Assembly (NCBI RefSeq): GCF_030704535.1
Contig: NC_081817.1
Span: 23,809,001 to 23,873,000, forward strand
Source of the DNA: Vitis vinifera
Lineage: Eukaryota > Streptophyta > Magnoliopsida > Vitales > Vitaceae
DNA: 64,000 nucleotides
Direction of reading: 5' to 3'
Position numbers and translations under genes: made by a program. Under the pieces are notes generated by a model. The model saw nothing but the letters and a program-made list of their open reading frames with translations, did no database searches and was not told the DNA's origin. The number at the start of each line of letters is the position of its first letter. The stretch's first letter is position 1. Below, piece by piece: positions 11,270-25,239 of the stretch.

Positions 11270-14200
11270 CTATTGACTAAGAGGAACACATTCAAGCTCG
11301 ATCTCCAGCACTCCCCTTTCGACATTCTGTAGTTTGAGACTGACGTCCTGCATCACCTTCCCATCTGTCAGGCTTATGACACTGTCTTTTACCAGGGTGT
11401 TTTCTTTGCTTGCTACCAACTTGCCGAATTCCATTGGTTCATTTAACGTGGAATTCTCGTGGGCTATGGCAGCAGAAACCAGAGGTTGGATGTCAATCTC
11501 GGCCTCCCCCATGAAATCATCGGTTGAGAATGTATCCTTGTCATACACAAACTGCAAGCCATAATTCCCAACAAGTTTTTAATGTAATTGATGGTTGCCC
11601 TGCTGTATAAATATATGACAAAATGGGGTTCAACCAAAATGAAAATCAAAATATGCAATCTTGAGAAGTTTGTAGGCAAAAGGCCCCTTGATTCATCAGT
11701 AATATACTTCACTGGTAACTCCAATAAGGCTATAATCAAAATTCTTGGAAGTTCATCAAACCAACCGGCTTCTAAGCATTCTAATCTTTTATTGATCTAA
11801 TGCTACTGGTTAGAGAGACGTCCCCATGGTAGCAGAATGTAGAGGTAAACTGTCATAGAGAGCTTGTTTTTATGTCCAGCCCATGTTCTGACAGCATCTA
11901 ACCAATGTTTAATGTTATAAACAGAAATGGAGTTTACCATGTGCAGAAGAGGATGGAGGGCTAGTTTTTATCAATTACTTTGTGCTATACAAAGACAAAG
12001 TTCAGTTTTAGTCTCTAATAACTAATGACCAAGAATAAATTGAATCTTATCTCCTAAGCTCAAGTGCAGACCCCTAGCAAAAAACCATTCCACTCCCGTG
12101 CATAGCCTCTAATAGTTCTTCCCCATACAGTCATTTTGCAGACTCTAGTTCAGATCATATGGTAGGACTAAAGCAGTGATATACCTGAATAAGTAGCACA
12201 TGCTATGATACGGTTCACATATATTAGATGAAGAGCAAGGACAGGTAAATGTGGATTTTTAATATTTTAGTTGTGTTTTAATTTCACACGTATGCATTTT
12301 ATACATGTAGAGATTAGAGGCAAACGTACCACTCTTAATGGTGGAATTTGTTCTGGAATTGACAACATTAACCTTTCATTCCATACTGGATTAAGGTTGT
12401 TCTTTATGACACGCGTCTTCACCGACTGCAACAAGATATGTGATTATTGACACAATTCCTTTCATTTTCAATTTAGTAATAATAATAAGAAAGTTGATCA
12501 GTTCTGTGCAGTGGGAGAAGAGGCTCACTTGTTGTCCCAATGCAAGGAGAACGTATGGATCACTTGTCATTACATCACGGACAGCTAGGTTGGTGCCTTT
12601 GACTACATTGACCTTTATCAATCCAACAAATTCGATCATGCCTGCCTGTAGGAGTACAACAAGGGTATAAGATTTAGTATTGATGTAAAATTTCCATCCA
12701 AGGTGATGACTTGGTGATACATTTTGATGCTCGCATGTGTTTAGTTTGTATATCATCAATGCAACATGGAATACCATTAATTAGTTTGTATCATGTTTCA
12801 TAAAACATGGTTTCCACAAAGAATACCTTTTGAGAGTATCATCTCAAGGAAGAGAAGCCCCAAGAAGCCTAATTCAAGTTAACAATCAAAAAGTGGCCAG
12901 ACACATCAGTTTCTTCCCTGGTAACAGCCCAAGTAGAACTGAAGAAATCTGAGAAATATGCTGTTCTTGTTCTCAAACAACCTTTGGAATGAAAATGGAT
13001 TTTTGCAGCAAATTTAGCAGAGCACACTTCTATAGTAGCATATTGAAGTAGAAATGAAAGCAAATCCAAACACCCCTTGAGCGAGCTGATAAAAATAAAG
13101 CCTTGATCATACAAAATTATTACCGATGAGCTGCTCTTCTTGACAGGCTTGTGCTCAGGCTCTTTTCTTCTCCAACTATTGCGAAATGCCAGCCCAAGTC
13201 CATGGAGACGATGGGTAGTTGTCTGTTTCTCATAGTGCTTCTTCTCTGGGGGTAAACCAGACTGATTGCTTGAAGAACCACCTTGGGAGGATGGTGAGCA
13301 CAAACCTTGAGGTGGAAAGGGGCAGAACATCTGTTCATCAGAGTTGAAAAATTGTTGCATCTCATATTTTCTCCTGAGTATTCAAGAAGTGGGTTTCTGA
13401 TTCAGCATGGTATAAGTTCCCATTAGAAATTTATGCCAAGTGTATTAATAGTAATACCTAATGAAATCAGAGCGTTCCTCTGTAGAGGAATCTGGTCTTG
13501 GTTTTCTGATGTAGTCCGGAATGGAAGCTTCATACTTCATGTTTGCCTCACTGTTTCCACCCATACCCGTCAACGTATCAACCTGTTCATCTGTCCATTC
13601 ATCTAGCTTAATTGATAAAACCTGCATCATAAGCATCATATGAATGTAGAAATTTGTTATACAAGCGTGAAAACTTTATGATACATTTTGGTGCATGAAT
13701 ATTACTCAACTCCTGATTTATAAATCAAATAGGGTTTTCATATTAGTATCAACCATCTGGCCCTCATGCTGGACTGAGCAGCAGATTCAGCCTTATGGTT
13801 TTTTATGTTGCCTTACAGAAACTGTGCTGACAAAGCAAACAGACAAATTAAGACAACATGGCATTTACTTGATATTCTTAAATCCTGTCACAAAAGAGAT
13901 AGGGAAACAAAGCTACACTGTAATAGGTTTTTAGGTAGCTCTTATAGTGTTCTTGTAACAGATACAGAGTCTATAAATGCTCATATTCCAATCACAGGAT
14001 GCTTAACTGATAAACTGTCATCAAGATGTGCTTGATGTAGGAAAATAATGGTAAGATACTACTCATAATAGAAACTATAAAGAGATGGAAAGACTTGTTG
14101 GTTTGGGCATGTGAAACACTTCCATTAAGAGTAGATCCAGCCCTGGAAGACTGTCTCCAAGTAGCAGGTGGATGTCACCCTTTACTATCTAGGATACGAT

Positions 14201-17200
14201 AACCAATATGCAACAATTATCAATAAGCGATTCTTTTCCTCTAGAAGCAGAAATAGAGACAAGTGAATGGAAGCAGAGATAGCAAGCTAGAGGAAGCAAG
14301 AAGACAGAGAGGATAGAGACAAGTGAAACTATGGTGGCAGAGAGGCAAAGAAACAGGAGGAAGAAGACTTGAGGCTGTTGAAGAGACTGACCCTCATGTC
14401 AGCAATGGGGTACAGGCTGTTGAAAGAAAATGATTCTTCCGGTAGCAAAAGCTAGGGTTTCACTTTCTTGAAGGTATGAAGAAAAATTCAAAAAGCAGAG
14501 AGAACAGGTTCCAAAAATATTTTCTGTAATGAAAGAAGAGATTTGACCAACTTAGTCTCGTATGCATGTGAGAACAGTACACCCCATGATCCCATAATTC
14601 CACTAAGGCTTAAGTGTATTCCATAGCTATCATGAAGGTTCTACTTTTAATTCAACATGTACAAAGGTCTTTCCCTTGTTTATGAGAAGCCAAGACTGTT
14701 GGAAGGAAAAAGCTGAATCCATGATTGTTCACTTCTTTATATCATCAGCCTCTCCATGATTGATCACTTCTTTATGTCATCTGCCTCTTTCTTTGTTCTT
14801 TAGAAAGGAAGAATTCCTCACACAGAATTCTGAAGGTCTTAAAATGCCTAATTAGTGCCATTATGTGCAGCTGTGACATTATGTTAGTTGAATATAATTA
14901 GAAATTAAAAAATTATAAGATAGGAGCTTAAGAAGAATACTTTGGACACAGTACCTTTGAGACATGTGCTCCGAGGCTTCTATGTACACCAGAACACTTG
15001 ATACAAATAAATACTCCAAGACTTACAGATCTGATATTCAAATGAAATGATGACAATGCAGTATAAGTTGAATAGGCACAGAGCAATGAAGAAACTTATG
15101 TAAATGCATGTATACACCAAGGAAGATTGATTTGGAATGTTATTTCAATAAACATAAGAAAAAGGAGAGCTGCTTGACATTTATATTACACATGTTCCCT
15201 AATCTTAACAAACCGAAATGAAAATTTTGAGTTTGCTTTCAAATTAGAGAAATATATCCACAATTAGATGACATATCAAATACAAAATAGGAGAAAAACA
15301 AATCCATTTTACTAGCTCTGTTACATTTGTAATATGCAGCATATTAAATGGAAACAAATAAGAGAATATGTTGAGGGCCACAATGATGTAGCAAAAGATT
15401 TGGAAAACTTTGAACAGTGATTAGGTAATGCAAGATGCACATTTGAACTAATATTGCTCATATTTCTCTTTTATCAAGAAAACAAAGAAACCATACAAGG
15501 GTTTTGACATGGAAATGGAACAGCCTCACTTATTTTTTATTACAAACAATAGAATCAGTACTTACAGCATGAGTGGCCGAATCAGCAATTCTTTTTTCAT
15601 TCTATGCCCCAGACCCCTTCGTCAACCAGGCTTGGGCAGGACAGCAGACCAAGTACAGGTGCTGGGAATCGTGTTAGGCCTAATTCCTACTAGTTCGGCT
15701 GGATTATTTGCAGATGTACTTTTACATTACTGACATGGTGATCAGTAGGGCTTTTGATAAATTATGTATTTTTTAATCCACAGGAGATCAAATTCAGATT
15801 TCTGTTTCAAGTTAATCCCATGTACCTTCAGAGATCCTTAGATTCCTAGGCAGTTTCAGTATACATCACACACAACAAAATTCTAGGCAACTTAGCTACC
15901 CTCCTGAAATGAGGTGCTAATAATTTAGTTGCATTGAATGTTAAAATTCTGCTGCTAGAAGTATTGGTTAAAGTTTCTTTAAGATACGTACACATTTACA
16001 GTATGATTTCCACCAGTCCACATCCATGGATGATATGATCCATGGGGCCAGTTCTCAAATATTCAATATGTCACATTTGTATTATTTATTTCATGGTCAA
16101 AAGCATATGATCAGAGCCTTTACCTTTTATCTTATATGGATTTGGTACAAATTTCTCACAATAGTTCACTTTGACCATTATCATCAGTAGACAAAAATAT
16201 CAAAAGCAAAAATTCCTGGTTCACTCACCAGTAAACAGAATACTTACACCCATTTTGGATCTGGAGATCCACAATCTGCACAAATGTTATTTCCTGATTG
16301 ACACAAAAGATTCTCCAACCTTCCTCGTGGACCTGATCAATGAAAAACGTAGAGAATATGGACAAGGTTATCTTAACTTTATTAAGTCAAAGCTTCCAAG
16401 AGACATCAAAGGAGATATATTTCTTCAACCAGCATTTCAAATATTATGGCCATATGATAGTAGTTATAAGTAATGGAGATTGAATATTGCTCTATAGAAA
16501 ACACATATGGTAAGACAAGCATTTACCAACACTAGATGACTATAAAGACAATTTTGAGCATAGGAATGATTCATGAAAGTAACAAGCAAGCAAGTAATGA
16601 TCAGAAGTTCAATGGTTAGAAATTGATGGAAGCTACTGATTAACCTACACAAGATGGGGGAACTAACCCTTCATTATTCATTTGATTATATGTCAAAATG
16701 GTTGGATGACCATGTTCAAGAATTACAAAAAAGAAAAGAAAAGAAAAGAAAAGGAACATCTAATAGGCATTGGTTCACATTCATAATGTAGATGAATGAA
16801 GATCCACTACATAAGAAAAGCAACCATTAATTTTATTGGTTCATCAAAATAATTAAATGCTCATGATAGGCATACATATTTCTGTAAGTGTTATATTCAT
16901 ACATGTAGACCGGATATCCTCGACAAATACACTTTTTAATAAACTTGTTTATAGTATTTTGAAATCTAATTTAGGATTACTCGTCTCTCCTGCTTATAAA
17001 ACTAAAATACAAGTGGAAAAGAAACTTGGAGGTCATTAAACTAATGCATTCAATATATAGCTTTTTCTTGAGATATGGTTGGAGATTGCTCCTAGAACTA
17101 TGCATTCAATGTGGAGGTTCATTACAACTATAAACTGGTAGGCATTATGTTTCAAACTTATAAACCCCATAGTTTACTACATAAGGCAGAATTATATATG

Positions 17201-20200
17201 CTGCATGCTAAGGCTCAACAAAAATCATAAGTAAATATCACCATAAATGGCGTTGAATTATTCCCTTTTCGAGGAAAATCGATCAAGTGTGCTTCTGCAG
17301 GAAAATACCAAAATATAAAGGATAAATATGCTTCTCTACAGTTGAAATTAAATGTGATAACCTTCAAGCAAAGAAATCTTTTAGGAAATTAGATTAAGTG
17401 ATTTCATGGTAATTAGTAACCTTGGTCTTTATGTGTCATATGTTTCACTGTTACTTTTAGAATATCACTGTTTAGTTGTAACATGAAATGCAAACCAGAT
17501 CAGATAGATTAGTACATGCAAAAGTGAAATCAAGTTGAAATACTGAAACAGCATCACTTATTGCCCAAAAAGAGTAACAACTAAAACAATAGACTCAAAT
17601 ATTAAGCTCAAGATACCAGAAGATGTTTGTCCTTCCTTTCGACAATTCCAATAGATGTCTGAACGTAAGAGGTCCAGTAGGGAAGACCCTGTTCCTACAA
17701 ACCCAACAACATCCTTTAAGAAAATCTCATTTTTCATAAGAAGTTTAACATCATAAGCACTTTTTATCTCTTGCTTACTAAAAGTAAGTCATAATTCAAA
17801 AGTAAAATACTCATTGAGGATAGATAAGCAATAAGCGGTCTAAATCATACAAGATCAGGATGAGAAACATCAGCATGCTGTCAAATGAAAACTAATTTAA
17901 CCATGTTGCTGAGAGAAACACCAATACTTTGATAACTAACAAGATTCAGAAAGATACAACCCGACTTAGAGAAAAAATGTTCCAGCCATGATACCATACT
18001 GACATTATTATAGAGATTTGAGGGCCAATCATGATGAAGCGTAATTTGAGAAATTGGGTACTTTCCAGGTATGACTGGGATACACTAATGAAACAGCCTA
18101 ATAACTTTAAGGTACGGTGGGGTTCAAAACAACACTAGGCTTCTCATGATTAATAAAGTATGGATAATTTGGAATAAAACTTATTAAATGAGAGAAACTT
18201 TATGTAGAATAGTGTAAAATTAATGGCTTTAATTACTTGAACCAAAGTGGCCCTCATCAAATTTCATTTCAAAGAGTAGCATTCAGCTTTCAAGACTACC
18301 AATAATCATAAGTTAATTACAGAATGTACGATAAGTTAACAAAAATTCTTCTAGTTACCACATGTGTAAATTAATATTATAGTTGAGTATATATGGGTCT
18401 TTTAGTGATGTATTCCAGCTGTATCAATATCCTATATTTCTATAGTTTGCCCTGTCAATGTCTAGGTATTGTTGTGACTTTCTTGTATCCATGTCTATGC
18501 TACATGGAGAAGAGACAACATGACAGCAATGGTAACATTAAACTAAACTAAATGGATAAATACATTGATAAAAGATCTAATAGAGCAATAAAAGATCATG
18601 TATGAAGTTCATCTTCCAAAGATCAGGGACATGGCTATGTCACAACCAAATTAATTGCAATGAGCTCATTGGCAATCCACACCAAAGAATAAATAACTGA
18701 GAGGCTGAAACAGGCAGAAAAGCAAACCTTTTATGTTGGAGGAGTAAACAATAGAGGATGCCTATTGCAATCCTTCAACAGGTAATGAAGACTCGAAACA
18801 GAGGCTGAACTAGCAAAATCTGATCCCAGCCAGCCCCGTCTCTTAGGGAACAATCATAATGAGTAAGAAAATGAATTGAGGATATGTACATGGAGGCATA
18901 GGGAGCAGAAATGGACAGTATGTATACAACGTAACAGTCAGAAAAATATAAGCTGTGGTGGCATGTTTAAACACAGTAGTGAAGGTAAAAACAAAGCAAA
19001 TGGATTGTTTATTTCATATTCAGAGATTAGGCAGTAGAGTTGGTTCAACTATTGATATGAAAAGAAGAACCAGCTTATCAAATCGAGGTCCTTGAAACAG
19101 ATTAATAAATCAGAGGTACAAAACACAGTAAAAGCGGAAAATAAACAAGGTTATAAAATTAACCTATTCTGAATGTTATCCAACCTAAATGCTCAACCAA
19201 AACACGCATCACTCTCCACATAAGTTAAGTTTGAATCTCACAATGCATCAGACTTGCTCCGCATGATTAACTTTTAACATGTAGTATTCATAATAAACAA
19301 AGGGAGTCAAAATAGAAGCTACAATGTCATACCTACCCTCATCAACAAGAGATGGGCAAAAAAGGTTTGTAGAGCACCACTGCCCCTCCTCCCCTTCTCC
19401 ACCCTCCCCACCCCTCCATACCTCCTCCACCCAATGGACATAATTTGGGCAATCTCTGATGCCAATCCCGGAAGGAACTGATATAAAAGATTTGATCTCA
19501 AAATTCTATATACCTAAAATTGGTTTAACAATTGATTTTCAGTTGGAAAAAATCTTAATATCTTCATTGAAAGTCAGCTGTCTCCCATACCAAAGGCTAA
19601 TCCACTGATCTCTTTATCTTCCCATATCACTCCAGTCTTCCAGCTTCTTTTCCCAACATGGCAAACTATCTTTTCTGGTCTTGAAGCATATGAGGTAAAA
19701 GATTGTTAAAAAACACTTAGACCCATCATATTCATCTAATTTGGAGCGTCTCAACCCATAGTCAGGAAAACAGATATATACTGTTTTCCATCCCTATCTC
19801 TATCATTTACTCGTTTCATCATTCAAAGAAAAAAAGAATCATATATTCTTTCTCTCAAGCAGTTTAAAATTCTACGCTTTCAGGGTATGATCTTAGTTTC
19901 TAGTCCACAAATCTCCACCATGATTCAGTGAACTGCATGAACCACCCCAAACTCCACTTTCCACTAATGAATTTATGACCCGGGCCTTTCACTTACATAT
20001 CTAAAGAATGAGGGATATATGATTCTTGTTATCATAGAAACATGGCCAAGAAAAAGACTAAAAACTCAGGGACCACCAGAGAGTCATGATTAGGTTCTCT
20101 GTTTGGTGCTCCGCTGACAAAAGTACAAAGCAAAAAATTGCAGTTTAAATTATGAGAAACTAATTGTAGGCTTGTCACAGTTTACCTCAAAGAACTAATA

Positions 20201-20878
20201 AAATTAAACCATTTCCAAAACTAAAAAATGCTTTTGCCAATTCTTTAACTGTTGGTCTAACAGTCAAAACAACATCAATTGGCTGTTGGATGACATTATT
20301 TTTAACTGCAAATACAAGACCAGATAATTTGCAACCAACAAATTACATTATAAAACCTTGTTCATCTATTTCACTATAATTATCCTATTTTTATTCAATT
20401 CTAATATATATATTGATTTTCCTTTTGAAAAATTATCATAATTTTGAAACTTATGTTCAAACTAATTTTCCCAAATTCACCCAATTCCAAAACAACAATC
20501 CTGGTTTGGCCAATACCCATTTATCAATTTTGTTTTGCAGACAAACTCTATAATCATAGTTCCTTTCTGTAACTTTTCAGGGTTAGCAACAGAAATCATA
20601 GCCTTCTATCCCACACCACAAAAATTCTTTTTCTCACAGAAATATGGGAAAACTAATTAAAGGAAAAGAACAAGCCCATCAGCTCTTAACCTTCCTTGTA
20701 CCCTTCTACCAATCGGTACATGAATTCATTTGCCAAAATTATACATACATCAAAACAAGAGAGGGAACAATTGAATTTTTACAAATAATCAAGAACTTAG
20801 GCATAAAATTTACAATAAAAACCAGAGAAATTTACCAGAACCATTGTTGGAATCTGTATTGTCTTGCCGTGTGGGCAT
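11270..20878 (-). CDS. ArfGAP-C2 domain protein (AGD11/12/13 class Arf GTPase-activating protein), nine coding exons
   Basis: Coding exons in order: 20836-20878, 17617-17694, 16248-16332, 14955-15030, 13458-13621, 13124-13373, 12529-12645, 12330-12425, 11270-11551. All introns have GT-AG ends, every phase joins, and the sum is 1191 nt (396 residues plus stop TAG). Residues 45-150 are the ArfGAP domain: zinc finger C58-x2-C61-x16-C78-x2-C81, the GVHRSLG segment with arginine finger R86, and [10 protein letters not shown] at 100-109. Residues 239-340 are a C2 domain ([45 protein letters not shown]), with candidate Ca2+ ligands D256, D261, D307, D309 and D315. It should stimulate GTP hydrolysis on ARF GTPases at membranes, with C2-dependent lipid binding. 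The N-terminal stretch [17 protein letters not shown] precedes the zinc finger and fits AGD11 best, but I cannot confirm which paralogue. The first exon is the least certain; it is supported by phase and its ATG. Introns (largest 3.1 kb, 17695-20835) hold no other gene that I recognise. Confidence 0.9.
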
Positions 20879-20895
20879 TTTGAGTCCCCAAGCGT

Positions 20896-20940
20896 TCAGA
20901 CCCAGGTCATCAAATACAGCTAAAATCTGAATATACCCAT
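20896..20940 (-). promoter_or_regulatory. Two tiny upstream ORFs before the ArfGAP-C2 start codon
   Basis: Reading the minus strand toward the start at 20878, an ATG at 20940-20938 opens a six-codon frame (MGIFRF, stop at 20920-20922). A second ATG at 20910-20908 opens a four-codon frame (MTWV, stop at 20896-20898). If transcription starts upstream of about 20945, these are leader uORFs that could lower translation. The transcription start is not visible from sequence. Confidence 0.35.
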
Positions 20941-21099
20941 CGTTCCTCTGTATGCAGCAAAATCCAAATCAACCCAGATATCAAAACACATTCATAATTC
21001 AAAACATGAGGAACAGAGGATGAACAGAGCATTAAATTTGAAAAGGGTACTCACAGATACAATGAAAAAACAAAACCTTTGATTGAAGTTGGAGATGAA

Positions 21100-22855
21100 T
21101 TGATTATCAATAATGGATTGTGCCACCCAAAAGGAAATTTAAATACAATTTGTATTTGGATAATGGAATTATTTGGGAAAGAAACAAAGCCAAGATTCAG
21201 GATAATGATACGGGTATGATGAGAAGAATCAGAACTTGGCTTTTTTTCTTTCCAACCATTTTTTTTTCAGTTTTTTTTTAATAAAATATAAATGCCACCA
21301 AAAAAGTCAAGGTGGACATTGGATTTTGGGAATGACCCAGCTTTTTGGTTGGTTGGTTGGTTTATCAATGCTGGAGCACTTCTGTATCCCAACCGCTGCC
21401 ATAGCGCGTGTAATACACTCTCGTTTAAAACGTAAAAATTAAAAATAAATAAATAAAAGATAGAAATAAATCAAGCAAAATTTGAGATTTTTTTTTTCAT
21501 CAGGAAAATTGATTCGATTATTATTTTTCAATTAATTAAAAATTTCGAATATTTTATCTTTAAATATAATTTTAGCTAATTTAAAGCATTTTGTTAAAAA
21601 AAATTTAAATCATATTAAATTTACTTCTAAAGAGTTGAAAGTTCTTTTCAATTTCAATGAGAATTTTATTTAGGTAATTTTGTTAAAAAATATTTATTTT
21701 TTAAAAAAAGATCATTCCGGCTTTTTCCTTTGATTTCACACTTATTAGCTGATGTTTTGAAAGAGTTTTTGATAAAATAAAAAGAAAAAAAAATAGAAAA
21801 GTAAATTTTCAAATTATGAGTTCTCTTCCACTCGTTAATTCACGAGGGCAAAATAGAAGTAATTATTCTCTAGTTCTTTGAAATGTTAGAGTATATTTGA
21901 AAGTCTATATCTTATAAAATTGATTTTTAGATTAGGAGGGTGTCCGGTAAAATAACTTAATGACTTAATTTAAATTATTAAATAAATTAAATATATTAAT
22001 TAAAATAACCTAATATCATAACTAAATTTTTTTTAAATAATTTTAAATATTAAGTTAAAATAATTAACTTATTCTTACTTAAATATAATATTATATTAAA
22101 AAATAATTCAAAATTTATATAAATTAAGCCGTTAACTTATTATTAAGCTGATTTATTAAATACTTGCCCAAAGTGAATAAACAAGCCTTTTAAAACTTTG
22201 TCTCATGGGCTCGAGGGGGACGTTGCGGGTGAGACACCCACCAAACCGACCAACCTCAACGTGCAATACATTACATGGAAGAGATAAAGCTCCAAGAAGT
22301 TGAGATAAAGCTGTCCACGTTTTATCTGGAAAATCATGATTTTGTGAATTGGTTGAGTTGGGTTTCAACACTCTTATTTAAGGGGTTGTAATTAAGGTAG
22401 TAAGTCCTTCAATAAATAGGAATTAACTTAAAGGGGTAAACTTGTATTTAGGTGTCAATTAATGTACCTTTTAATTTCAATTCATAAAGAAAGAAGATTT
22501 AAAAAAGATAATTAATTTAGAATTTTGAAACTCTTTCCATGAATCATGCTTGGTTGCAGTTCTATTTATTTATTTATTTTTATTTTTAAAAATTTTGGTT
22601 GAATATTGTAGAATGATCAAGAAGTAAAGAAAGTAAAATAATTTTTTTTACAATTTTTTTATTTTTAGAAACAAGATACAAGGTGGATGCATGGGAATTT
22701 ATCTCTATATATAGTTTATGCATTTTTTTTTTCAATAGGATAATTTGTATATTTTATCATTGAAATTAATTTCACCCAAAGCGATGGAAATCATTCGGCA
22801 CAATCCAATGTGATGTTGCTTAGGAATTGTATTAAATGTTACAAAAATGTATTAA
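21100..22855. other. AT-rich intergenic sequence upstream of the ArfGAP gene
   Basis: Should include the promoter of the minus-strand ArfGAP gene near 21.0-21.3 kb. The rest is A/T-rich with no gene recognised. Confidence 0.45.
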
Positions 22856-22857
22856 TA

Positions 22858-23240
22858 CTACAAGAAATTAGGTTTTTAGCAATAAAATATTTTGTCACTA
22901 AAAATTTGAATTTTGCCTACAAAAGCATTTTTTTTTTATGAAAAGTATTTCATGTCTTATTTGTCGCCTTACACTCGTCATTGAAAGTATCCAATGAAAA
23001 GTCCAATTTCATCTACTAAAGTTTTTCCTGATAAAATATAAATTTAATTTGTAAAGGGTTTCTCCAAAGAAATATTGCATCAAGAAAGGGACAAATTTTC
23101 ATCATTGAAAAAGAAAAAAAAAATGTCCCAAAACATTATTAATGATTAAAAGTGACAAATTCATTTTGTTGCCAAATTTTTAATAAAAAATAATTGCCTA
23201 TAAAAAATATCATCAATGAATTATAAATTTATTGTAGATG
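22858..23240. mobile_element. CACTA-like transposon end fragment (degenerate)
   Basis: The sequence 'ctacaagaaattaggtttt' followed by 'agcaataaaatattttgtc' resembles the terminal CACTACAAGAAA and subterminal 'TTAGCGACAAA' repeats of plant CACTA (En/Spm) elements. Further 'gcgac/gtgacaaa' and 'ttgtcgcc' motifs appear in both orientations down to about 23200. No transposase and no partner end were found, so this is a scrap or a MITE relic. Confidence 0.4.
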
Positions 23241-23619
23241 ATATGAGAACATTTAATATCAAAATATGTTTCATTGGGAAATATCTTTATTTATGTGGTT
23301 ACATATAAATAAAATTGGATTTTTAATAATTCTTAATGGAGGTAATTTTTCTTGAAAATTAAATTTATTAAGTCTTGAACTTATGAAAATAATTTAATTT
23401 TAAAAAATTTAAGGAAATAAATCTTATGAATTAACAATAATTTTAAGAAGAATTTATAGCTTTTTGAATACTTGAAAGATAAAAATTTTCAATTATTAGA
23501 AATGTTAGAAGTACTTAAAACAAAGGAGAAAAGTTTACTTTTGGAAAAATTATTCTCAAGGATTTTAAAACATTTATTTTAAAATTATTTTATAAGAATA
23601 TTTGTTGATAAAGTTTTTC
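23241..23619. other. AT-rich spacer
   Basis: No feature recognised. Confidence 0.4.
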
Positions 23620-24700
23620 TTATTGGATAAAGTGTTTTCCATGTTTTTTCAATTTTTTTTTCAATTTCCTTATTACACCAATCCTCAATTAATGGAACAA
23701 TTAAATATTTTTTTAAAAAAATTTCAAGATGGATAATTTATTATTAAGGGAATTACTAAAAGTTGTATTTTTAGTAATTTTTAATGACATAAATTATTAT
23801 GAAAATAATATTCCATATTTAAGGATATTTATTAAATTGAAAAGGTGTAGGAATAATGAAAATAAGTATTAGGAGGAATTTTAAATATGAGAGCTAAAGT
23901 TCCATCTTAAATTTATTCTTTAATATTTAAAATATTTTCTTTAAGTTTATTTTTGAGAATCCTTAAGAATTAATTTTTTTTTTAGTTGGATAAGATGCTC
24001 TTTATTTTTCAAAAGTTTCATAAATTGGAAGTTTTCTTATTACACAAGAGATTCCAATTTGGGCAATAAGTATTTTGAAAATTTTCGTTAGAGATAATTT
24101 ATTATTAAAGGACACTACCATGAAGGTTTAGTAAAACTTAATTAGTAAGTTGATGGAAATAGATTTCTTTGAAAATACTAAAGTTCCCTTTTAAATTTAT
24201 TATTTATGATTTAAACTGAATCTCAGAAGAATTAAATATTTCTTAATTAGATAAAGTGCTCTCAATCTTTCAAAATATCATAAATCAGAAGTTTTCTTAT
24301 TACACAAGAGATTCCAACATGGAGAATAAGTATTTAGCAATTTTTATTAGAGATAATTTATCATTAAAGGACAATGCCAAGAAGGTTTAATGAAACTTAG
24401 CAATTTAATGAAAATAGATTTCTTTGAAGATATTTCCAAGATAAAATATTTATTAAAATTAACATATGTGAAAGAAGGAGAATTTTATGAAAATAGATTT
24501 TAAAATCTAAAAGTAAAGATTTTATCTAATTAGCTTTTGGATAAAATACTCTCATATAAATTTTAAGATTTTCAAAATTTTGTTATTCTAGGCTTCCAAT
24601 TAGGAAATAAATATTTCTTTAGAAATGTTCATAGAAGATGATTTATTCATTAAGGTAATTATTAAGGTTTTGAAAGCTCTTAATTACTTCAAAATATTAA
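23620..24700. repeat. Four degenerate ~260-360 bp direct repeats
   Basis: The same ordered blocks recur: 'gataa/gatgctct..ttcaaaa', 'ttcttattacac(c)aa', 'attccaa', 'aataagtattt' and 'agataatttattattaaagg'. The last block starts near 23732, 24092, 24352 and 24637, giving spacings of about 360, 260 and 285 bp. The two middle copies (about 23985-24120 and 24240-24375) are the most alike. No coding potential. The array lies directly 5' of a decayed copia fragment. Confidence 0.6.
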
Positions 24701-25239
24701 GTGGGAATGGACCCTCGGCAAGCTCATAGCTTCCAAGATCAACTCATCTTGATTTGGCTTATTATGTACTATCCTAAAGACGGTTTGGTCCAAGAAATCA
24801 AAGGATATGAACTGTGAATTTTCTTAAGAATAAGATTACATATGTTTGTAGTGAGAGTAGTCAATCCTAAAGATGAAACTTTTCATTTAGTCCTAAGAGC
24901 ATTACATTATTGTTAAACTTACCAACTACCTCGAATGCTCATTGATCAATGCATGAATTTAATTATTTTTATAGGTATCATCTCTTTCTATTCCTATCAC
25001 CTCTATTTTCTCAAGTGGACCTCATCAAGTGAACTAGAAAAATAATTTAGATATAGTAACTAACAACATAAAAGCTAAAATAGGTAACATATAGAGCTAA
25101 CCAATCCTTATGAACAAACCTAGTAAGAAGAAAAAGTGGTATATATATCAAAGATGACCTAAGATGGATTCGAATACCAAGTGTCTCATACTTAGGTGTT
25201 TGGATAATGTGTTGTAACAACAACATATGTTTATTGTCA

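Noticed and set aside
15500-15740. Possible transposon or gene fragment in an ArfGAP intron (open frame 15509-15733)
   Set aside because: Composition differs slightly from the intron, but I found no terminal repeats, target duplication or domain.
20644-20883. 79-codon plus-strand open frame
   Set aside because: It overlaps, on the opposite strand, the first coding exon and intron of the ArfGAP-C2 gene and has no domain.
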